Assembly: GCF_019331715.1 (NCBI RefSeq)
Contig: NZ_JAHBBG010000019.1
Coordinates: 1-40,309 of the forward strand
DNA from: Bifidobacterium simiiventris
Lineage (GTDB): Bacteria > Actinomycetota > Actinomycetes > Actinomycetales > Bifidobacteriaceae
Length of the DNA stretch: 40,309 nt
Reading direction: 5' to 3'
Positions 34,874 to 40,309 of this stretch are shown in pieces. The position numbers were made by a program, and so were the translations under genes. Position 1 is the stretch's first letter. Each line of letters starts with the position of its first letter. The notes under the pieces were generated by a model, which saw only the letters and a program-made list of their open reading frames with translations, was not told the DNA's origin and searched no databases.

Positions 34874-36568
34874 ATGCCCTGCACCACGATTCTGGTCGGC
34901 AAGGACGCCAGCTACGACGGTTCCACGATCATCGCCCGCAACGAGGACAGCTCCAACGGCGAGTTCAACCCGAAGCGTTTCGTCGTCATCAAGCCCGAGG
35001 AACAGCCGAGCGTCTACCACAGCGTCATCTCCCACCTGACCATCGACCTGAGCGAGGAGACCCCGCTGCGCTACACGGCCGCGCCGAACGCCGACCTCAA
35101 GGAAGGCATCTGGGGCGAGGCCGGCATCAACGAGGCGAACGTCGCGATGAGCGCCACCGAAACCCTCACCACGAACGAGCGCGTGCTCGGCGCCGACCCG
35201 TTCGTCGAGTACCAGCCGGCCAAGGGCGATCCGGACAGCGACGACTACGAACCGGAAGTGCTCGGCGGCATCGGCGAGGAGGACTTCGTCACGCTCGTCC
35301 TGCCGTACATCAAGACCGCCCGCGAAGGCGTCGAGCGTCTCGGCTCGCTGCTCGAACGGTTCGGCACCTACGAGATGAACGGCGTCGCGTTCTCCGACGT
35401 GAACGAGATCTGGTGGCTGGAGACGGTCGGCGGCCATCACTGGATCGCCAAGCGCGTGCCTGACGAGGCGTACGTGACCATGCCGAACCAGCTTGGCATC
35501 GACGAGTTCGATCTCGACGACGCGCTCGGCGAGCAGGAGAACCACATGTGCTCGGCCGATCTCGCCGAGTTCATCGAAGACAACCACCTGGACCTGTCGG
35601 TCGAATCGACGTCACCGTTCAACCCGCGCGACGCGTTCGGCTCGCACTCCGACATGGACCACGTCTACAACACGCCGCGCGCATGGTCGATGCAGCGCTT
35701 CCTCAATCCGTACGACGAGGTCTGGGAAGGCCCGGATGCCGATCACACGCCGGAATCGAACGATATTCCGTGGGCGCGCCAGCCCGAACGCAAGGTGACG
35801 ATCGAAGACATCAAATACGTGCTCTCCGACCACTATCAGGGCACCGAATTCGATCCGTACGGCAAACGCGGCGACGAACGCACCAAGCACATGTACCGTC
35901 CGATCGGCATCAACCGTCAGAGCCAGCTGTCGGTCATGCAGATCCGCCCGTACCGCCCGCAGGTCAGCCGCGCGATCCAGTGGATCGCCTACGGTTCCAA
36001 CCCGTTCAACACGCTCATGCCGTTCTACACGAACGTCGACGCGACGCCGGCGTATCTGGAGGATACGACCACGCGCGTGACGACCGAGAACTACTACTGG
36101 GCGAACCGCGTGATCGCCGCGCTGTGCGACGCGCAGTTCTCCGATAACGAGCCGGCCGTGGCGCGCTACCAGGAGAAGACCGGTGCGCTCGGCCACCAGC
36201 TGGTCGCACAGACCGACGCTGAGGTCAACGCGATGGAGGGCGTGTGGCCGACGGTCGCCGAGGCCGTGGCTCAGGCCGCTGCTCAGGATGTTGCGGACGT
36301 GGACGATGCTGCGGACGAGAGGGACGATTTCGACTTCGACGGCGAGACTGACGAGTTCGATGCCGGCGCCGATCTCGACGTGCAGCCGATGGAACCGGAC
36401 GAGATCATCGACGCGCTGCGTGCGAACGAGGCCGTGCGTGAGACGCTGACCGCCGCCAACCAGCGGCTGGCCGACCGTCTGAAGACCGAGACCGACAAGC
36501 TGCTCGACACCGTGCTGTACAACACCAGCATGAAGATGAAGAACGGCTTCCACCTGTCCGATTTCTAA
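34874..36568 (+). CDS. pepD: C69 (U34) family dipeptidase
   Basis: The 564-residue N-terminal-nucleophile hydrolase starts MPCTTILVGKDASYDG; Cys3 becomes the N-terminal nucleophile after removal of the first two residues. IIARNEDS (near residue 22) and GINEANVAMSATET (near 85) are the standard PepD/C69 motifs. Family members cleave dipeptides in the cytoplasm; the fold is shared with choloylglycine hydrolases, but bile salt hydrolases are about 320 residues and start MCT, so that is not the call. The segment near 470-510 is very acidic (DVDDAADERDDFDFDGETDE) and probably a loop. A GAAAGGAAG ribosome-binding site precedes the ATG. Confidence 0.9.
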   Translation: MPCTTILVGKDASYDGSTIIARNEDSSNGEFNPKRFVVIKPEEQPSVYHSVISHLTIDLSEETPLRYTAAPNADLKEGIWGEAGINEANVAMSATETLTTNERVLGADPFVEYQPAKGDPDSDDYEPEVLGGIGEEDFVTLVLPYIKTAREGVERLGSLLERFGTYEMNGVAFSDVNEIWWLETVGGHHWIAKRVPDEAYVTMPNQLGIDEFDLDDALGEQENHMCSADLAEFIEDNHLDLSVESTSPFNPRDAFGSHSDMDHVYNTPRAWSMQRFLNPYDEVWEGPDADHTPESNDIPWARQPERKVTIEDIKYVLSDHYQGTEFDPYGKRGDERTKHMYRPIGINRQSQLSVMQIRPYRPQVSRAIQWIAYGSNPFNTLMPFYTNVDATPAYLEDTTTRVTTENYYWANRVIAALCDAQFSDNEPAVARYQEKTGALGHQLVAQTDAEVNAMEGVWPTVAEAVAQAAAQDVADVDDAADERDDFDFDGETDEFDAGADLDVQPMEPDEIIDALRANEAVRETLTAANQRLADRLKTETDKLLDTVLYNTSMKMKNGFHLSDF

Positions 36569-36583
36569 GGCGCTTGGTAGCTC

Positions 36584-36706
36584 GGCTCCCCTTGCTAGGG
36601 GAGCTGTCGGCGCAGCTGACTGAGGGGTAGTCAGAAGGTGAGGCATATAATCTTCTGACTACCCCTCATTCTCGTTATGCGAGCTAGCTCCCCTGCCTGG
36701 TGGAGC
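36584..36706. repeat. MITE-like long imperfect palindrome before fhs
   Basis: The inner arms TGAGGGGTAGTCAGAAG (36621-36637) and 36652-36668 pair perfectly (17 bp). The outer arms, GGCTCCCCTTGCTAGGGGAG (from 36584) and the inverse ending TGGTGGAGCC (36706), pair imperfectly. The GGCTCCCCT..GGGGAGCTGTCGGCGCAGCTGACTGAGGGG type of sequence is widely dispersed in bifidobacteria. It ends 27 bases before the fhs start, so fhs may be transcribed from within or across it. Confidence 0.75.
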
Positions 36707-36733
36707 CCAGTAGGTGAGAAAGGATTTCCGTCA

Positions 36734-38251
36734 ATGACCTCCATCGAGGATTTCACCAGCCAGTACGGCCTGGTCAAGAAGATCGACGCGTTCGGCTACA
36801 TGGACTACCTCAAGTCCAACCCGGACGCGCCGCGCAAGCACGGCAAGGTCGTGCTCGTCACCGCCGACACGCCGCTCAAGGCGTCCCGCGGCGAAGGCAA
36901 GACCACTACCACGATCGCGCTTATTGACGCGCTGCGTGCGCGCGGCATCGACGCGACCGCCGTGCTGCGCCAGCCGAGCATGGGCATCACCGCGGCCGGC
37001 TCGAAGGGCGGCGCGTCCGGCGGCGGCAAGGCGTCGCTGACCCACCCGGAGCTCATCGACTGGGGCCTGTGCGGCGAAATGGCCGCCATCGCGGCCGCCC
37101 AGAACCTGCTCGTCTCCTTCGCCGAGAAGGCGATCGACGAGGGCAGGCTCGACGACGTGCTCGTGCCGCGCGTCTCCGAAGTCCCGTCGCGCTCCCTGCG
37201 TTCGATCACCGTGGATGCGGGCAAGAACAACGTGGCCGAGAAGGTCGTGCTCACGCCGACCTCCGAGCTCATGCAGATCGTCGTGCTGTCTCGTTCGATG
37301 GATGAGATCGGCGAGCGCGTCTCCCGCATGATCGCCGGCACCAAGGACGGCAAGGCCGTGACCTTCGGCGAGTTCATCGACCTGTGGCGCATCACGAACA
37401 TGCTGGCCGACGCGGTCAAGCCGGCCCTGACCGAGACCGTCAACGGCTCGCCGGTGTACGTGCACGGCGGCCCGTTCGCGAACGTGTCGATCGGCATCCC
37501 GACGCTGATTTCCGTGGAGATGGCGTGTGCGCTGCACGACGTCGTCATCGTCGAGGCCGGCTACGGCACCGACGCGGGCGCGCAGAAGTGGCTTGACATC
37601 GCCTGCCGCGAGTTCGGCGCGCAGTGGCCGAGCGCCGCGGTGGTCGTGACCCGCGCCTCGACGTGGCGTGACGATCCGGAGCTGGCGTGGCGTTACCCGT
37701 TCCACGTGAACCGTCTCGAAGGCCTTGATATTCCGGCGTTCCCGCTCATCAACCTGTGGGAAGGCGAGGACGACCAGATTCCGGCGCTGCGCGAGACCGC
37801 TAAGAAGCTGGAGTTCCGTGATCCGATCATCGGCAACCTGTACCGCGATGGAGGCGAGGGCCTGGCCGACCAGCTCGACGCGTTCGTGGACGTGCTGACG
37901 AACGGCTCGATGCCGGCCCGCCCGCACAGCCACAAGGGCATGTCCGTGATCGAGAACGTGAAGTGGGTCGCCGAGCATGCGTACGGCGTGCCGGCCGAGC
38001 GCGTGCTGCTCAAGGACGGCTTCGTCGCCTCGCGCGATGCGGCCGTGGCGCTGTGCGAGTCCGCGGGACTGTCGCTGGCCGATCTGGCGCTGGTCGCGGT
38101 CAAGTCGCCGGCCACGATGACCGACAACGACCGCCTGCCGGAGGACGAGCGCACCGTGACCTTGAAGAAGGTCGAAGTGCACGCGGGCGCCGGTCTGGTG
38201 CACGTGAACCTGACCACGTCGCTGACCACCCCGATGCCGAAGATCGTGTGA
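36734..38251 (+). CDS. fhs: Formate-tetrahydrofolate ligase
   Basis: Fhs makes 10-formyl-tetrahydrofolate from formate, ATP and THF, feeding purine and one-carbon metabolism. The 505 residues show the P-loop-like KASRGEGKTTTTIAL (residues about 47-61), RQPSMGITAAGSKGGASGGGKA near 80 and VYVHGGPFANVSIG near 240. ATEAGYGTDAGAQKW-like EAGYGTDAGAQKW near 275 and the C-terminal SPATMTDNDRLPEDE follow. It is about 50 residues shorter than the 555-residue enzymes of clostridia and diverges in the P-loop surroundings, as is usual for bifidobacteria. The ATG has GAAAGGA upstream; the longer frame would begin inside the palindromic repeat. Confidence 0.94.
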   Translation: MTSIEDFTSQYGLVKKIDAFGYMDYLKSNPDAPRKHGKVVLVTADTPLKASRGEGKTTTTIALIDALRARGIDATAVLRQPSMGITAAGSKGGASGGGKASLTHPELIDWGLCGEMAAIAAAQNLLVSFAEKAIDEGRLDDVLVPRVSEVPSRSLRSITVDAGKNNVAEKVVLTPTSELMQIVVLSRSMDEIGERVSRMIAGTKDGKAVTFGEFIDLWRITNMLADAVKPALTETVNGSPVYVHGGPFANVSIGIPTLISVEMACALHDVVIVEAGYGTDAGAQKWLDIACREFGAQWPSAAVVVTRASTWRDDPELAWRYPFHVNRLEGLDIPAFPLINLWEGEDDQIPALRETAKKLEFRDPIIGNLYRDGGEGLADQLDAFVDVLTNGSMPARPHSHKGMSVIENVKWVAEHAYGVPAERVLLKDGFVASRDAAVALCESAGLSLADLALVAVKSPATMTDNDRLPEDERTVTLKKVEVHAGAGLVHVNLTTSLTTPMPKIV

Positions 38252-38326
38252 CGTTCGTGGCGGGCTGTGCCGAATACCCGGCCGAGTCCGTCACAGTGAT
38301 CCGGATCCGACGTCCGTTGCGTTCGT

Positions 38327-38525
38327 AAAAGTGGGTAGATCCGGACTCAGGAATCCAAAGGTGGGTAAATCTCTACTATTAACTGCCGATTCGGCGGACC
38401 AAGTGGTAGAGATTTACCCACTTTTGGTTTTTCGGGCCGGATGGAGTCCAGGTTTACCCACTTTCCGGTTGGGGAAGTCCGATTTCACCCACTTTTGGGT
38501 TGGGGAGTCCGATTTCACCCACTTT
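38327..38525. repeat. Two converging arrays of a GTGGGTAAATC motif
   Basis: The 369-base gap between fhs and the transporter holds six copies of AAAGTGGGTRAATC: plus strand at 38327-38340 and 38357-38371; minus strand at 38411-38425, 38451-38464, 38481-38496 and 38511-38525. The innermost pair forms a perfect 16-bp inverted repeat, GTGGGTAAATCTCTAC (38361-38376) with 38406-38421, around 29 bases. The outer minus-strand copies sit in near-identical 30-base direct repeats containing GGACT(T)CCCCAACC. No gene is visible in the gap. Confidence 0.85.
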
Positions 38526-38586
38526 CGTGGACGGGCGTACCGTCCGCGGCGGATCGGCCGGGTCATTCCGTCGGCATGAGGTATCC

Positions 38587-38601
38587 TTGACATAGTGTCA
38601 A
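38587..38601. promoter_or_regulatory. Palindromic operator/promoter element of the transporter gene
   Basis: TTGACATAGTGTCAA has perfect arms TTGACA/TGTCAA around TAG and lies 19 bases before the ATG at 38621. TTGACA is also a consensus -35, but it is too close to the start for a standard promoter, so an operator is more likely. Confidence 0.55.
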
Positions 38602-38620
38602 AGTGGATGGAGGTTCGAGG

Positions 38621-40129
38621 ATGAACACGAAAACGCCAACACAGGGTATGCAGGGCCGAGAAACGGATGACATGTCGGCCGTCGTGGCCGTTGGAGCCGC
38701 CGAGATCGGTATCTCGGCCGGCGTTTGCCCGCAGACTCCGGCAACATCGGCCAAGTCGGCCGTAAAGACCGTCAAGGACTTGCCCGCCGCCAAAGTCTGG
38801 GCGTTCGCGACCGGCCAGTTCGGCTGGGCGCTGCTGAGCGGCATCATCTCGAACTGGCTCGTCTACTTCTACCAGCCCGATGCCGAAACCATCGCGCAAG
38901 GCCAGACCGTCTTCGTGCCGCAGGGCCTTGTCATTCTGGGCATCGTCACCGTCGTCGGCGGCATCACCGCGTTCGCGCGCTTCTTCGACGCGTTCGTCGA
39001 CCCGGCAGTCGCGAGCCTGTCGGACCGCAGCACATCCCCGCGCGGCCGCCGCATCCCGTTCCTTCAGTTCGCCGCGCTCCCGCTCGCCGTCGTCACGGTC
39101 CTCGTCTTCTGGAGCCCGGTCGGCACGACCAGCTGGGCGAACGCCGCGTTCCTGTTCGTCGCCGTCATCGGCTACTACATCGCGCTCACGTTCTATTGCA
39201 CGCCGTACAACGCGCTCATCGCCGAGCTCGGTCATGACTCGAAGCAGCAGCTCAATATCTCCACGACCATCTCGTTCACGTTCATCGCCGGCACCGCCGT
39301 CGCGTACGTCGCGCCGGTCATCTGGGGCGCGTTCGTGCCCGGACTCGGCCGCGTGAACGCGATCCGCGTGACGTTCACGATCCTCGCCGCGATTGCGTTC
39401 GTATGCATGCTCGTGCCCGCGATTACCATCGACGAGCGCGAGTATGTGGATTCCAAGCCGACCAGCGAGGATACGCTCACCTCGCTCAGGGAGACGTTCC
39501 GCGACCGCGAGTTCGTGAAGTTCGTCAGCTCCGACATCGTGTACTGGATTGCGATCACGATGTTCCAGACCGGTCTGCCGTTCTTCGTGACGAGTCTGCT
39601 CAAACTCCCCGAGACGAGCACGACGATCTACTTCGTGCTCATGACCGGCGTTTCGGTGCTGTTCTACCTGCCGGTGAATATGTTTGCAGGCCGCATCGGC
39701 AAGAAGCGGCTGATGCTGGTCGGATTCGTGATCTTCACATGCGCGTACGTGTTCGCGTCGCTGCTCGGCTCGGGCGTGCTCGGCACGATCCCGGCGATGG
39801 CGCAGGGCGTGGTGCTGTCGGTGGCGTGCGCGATCCCGATGGCGATCTTCGGCATCCTGCCGCAGGCCGTGGTGGCGAACATCGCGGGTGCCAGCTCGAA
39901 GACGACCGGCGAGGACCGGCAGGGCATGTTCTATGCGGCGCGCACGTTCGCAATGAAGATGGGACAGAGCCTGTCGATGTTGCTGTTCACCGGCCTGAGC
40001 ACGATCGGCGCGGGAAACGGCTTCGGCTATCGCGCGGCCGCCGTGTGCGCGGCGGTGCTGTGCGGCCTGGGCGGGCTGATCTTCGCGTTCTACGACGAAA
40101 AGAAGGTGCTCGCGGTGCTTGAGGCGTGA
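38621..40129 (+). CDS. GPH-type sugar:cation symporter (MFS_2)
   Basis: The 502-residue membrane protein has an N-terminal cytoplasmic lead of about 60 residues followed by 12 predicted helices. Family marks include FARFFDAFVDPAVASLSDRS (near residue 115), where the Asp residues bind the coupling cation, RGRRIPFL at the first cytoplasmic loop, and FYCTPYNALIAELGHD near 190. The second half begins with FRDREFVKFVSSD. Members import glycosides such as melibiose, lactose or glucuronides with Na+ or H+; the substrate here cannot be told because no glycosidase is adjacent. The ATG has GGAGGTTCGAGG upstream. A palindrome at 38587-38601 implies local regulation. Confidence 0.9.
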   Translation: MNTKTPTQGMQGRETDDMSAVVAVGAAEIGISAGVCPQTPATSAKSAVKTVKDLPAAKVWAFATGQFGWALLSGIISNWLVYFYQPDAETIAQGQTVFVPQGLVILGIVTVVGGITAFARFFDAFVDPAVASLSDRSTSPRGRRIPFLQFAALPLAVVTVLVFWSPVGTTSWANAAFLFVAVIGYYIALTFYCTPYNALIAELGHDSKQQLNISTTISFTFIAGTAVAYVAPVIWGAFVPGLGRVNAIRVTFTILAAIAFVCMLVPAITIDEREYVDSKPTSEDTLTSLRETFRDREFVKFVSSDIVYWIAITMFQTGLPFFVTSLLKLPETSTTIYFVLMTGVSVLFYLPVNMFAGRIGKKRLMLVGFVIFTCAYVFASLLGSGVLGTIPAMAQGVVLSVACAIPMAIFGILPQAVVANIAGASSKTTGEDRQGMFYAARTFAMKMGQSLSMLLFTGLSTIGAGNGFGYRAAAVCAAVLCGLGGLIFAFYDEKKVLAVLEA

Positions 40130-40182
40130 TCGGCGTGTTGCGATGGCGGGATATCGGATGGTGAGACGCCGACAAACGAATG

Positions 40183-40309
40183 TGAGGCTTCTGCTGTTTT
40201 CGTGGGTTAGGTTGTTGGTGTTGGTAGTTGGATGTTGAGTCCGCCGCATCTGAGCATGACGAGGCTGATGAGGTTGGTGACGTGGTGGAAGCCGTAGGCC
40301 ATGCGGATG
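40183..40309 (-). mobile_element. Right-hand end of an ISL3-type insertion sequence (right contig edge)
   Basis: These 127 bases are the exact reverse complement of 1-127; identity ends at 40183, where the IS tip TGAGGCTTCTGCTG begins. The element continues past the window edge. Confidence 0.75.
40207..40308 (-). CDS. Transposase, C-terminal 33 residues only (ISL3 family)
   Basis: This is the same partial transposase end as at 2-103, read on the minus strand and stopping at 40207-40209. The two frames point inward from the window edges, towards each other across the 40-kb interior. Confidence 0.6.
   Translation of the reverse strand: MRMAYGFHHVTNLISLVMLRCGGLNIQLPTPTT

Noticed and set aside
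34874..36568. Bile salt hydrolase / choloylglycine hydrolase
   Set aside because: The fold is shared, but length (564 residues) and motifs fit C69 dipeptidases rather than the roughly 320-residue bile salt hydrolases.
38327..38525. CRISPR array or tandem-repeat protein (KWVKSDFP-type frame on the minus strand)
   Set aside because: Copies occur on both strands with uneven spacing, and the frame is only the 3' end of a shadow frame opposite the transporter gene.

Overview
The window looks like a complete contig from a Bifidobacterium genome: high-GC DNA, bifidobacterial core genes (split aspartokinase, leuA, topA-tmk-holB, fhs without a usual folate cluster) and a sialic-acid cluster with the gene content described for B. 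breve. I cannot fix the species from the sequence alone. Both ends carry the same 127 bases in opposite orientation. They are the 3' end of an ISL3-type transposase gene plus the insertion-sequence tip, which is the pattern expected when a short-read assembly breaks at a repeated IS.

Layout. 1-127: IS end. 128-2004: an accessory patch with a small unrecognised ORF, short repeats and an AlbA_2/Schlafen-like ATP-binding protein on the minus strand. 2158-3567: lysC (catalytic subunit) and a separate ACT-domain regulatory subunit. 3842-5062: a DUF4143-type ATPase inserted between convergent lysC/ask and asd (5259-6353, minus). 6490-7137: DUF5701 protein. 7249-18014: sialic acid regulon, comprising DUF4862 protein, nanK and nanE; then an oligopeptide-type ABC importer (lipoprotein, permease, fused permease-ATPase, ATPase) and nanA; then a divergent-regulon GntR repressor (nanR). 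Three near-identical operators (core ATCAGACGTCTGAT) mark the promoters. 18368-19765: metallophosphoesterase. 20070-21983: leuA. 22395-24833: class A penicillin-binding protein (minus). 24992-25075: SRP RNA (ffs). 25608-26768: PAP2 phosphatase. 26861-31775: translationally coupled topA-tmk-holB. 32002-34149: an AT-richer pair encoding a DUF3800 protein and a SIR2-domain protein, a candidate defence module. 34250-40129: PEBP-like protein, C69 dipeptidase, fhs and a GPH-type sugar symporter. 40183-40309: inverted IS end.

How the genes work together. The ABC system should import N-acetylneuraminate. NanA would split it into ManNAc and pyruvate, NanK phosphorylate ManNAc and NanE epimerise it to GlcNAc-6-P, with NagA/NagB encoded elsewhere. 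NanR would repress all three transcription units through the shared operator. LysC/Ask and Asd supply the first two steps of the aspartate family pathway.

Most notable non-genic structure: a seven-copy palindromic repeat family (CCCGGGCWTACGGCC arms) on both sides of the PBP/ffs region; two converging arrays of a GTGGGTAAATC motif upstream of the sugar transporter; a 123-bp MITE-like palindrome just before fhs; and a probable dispersed repeat read through as the tmk C-terminus. Three genes appear to be transcribed leaderless.
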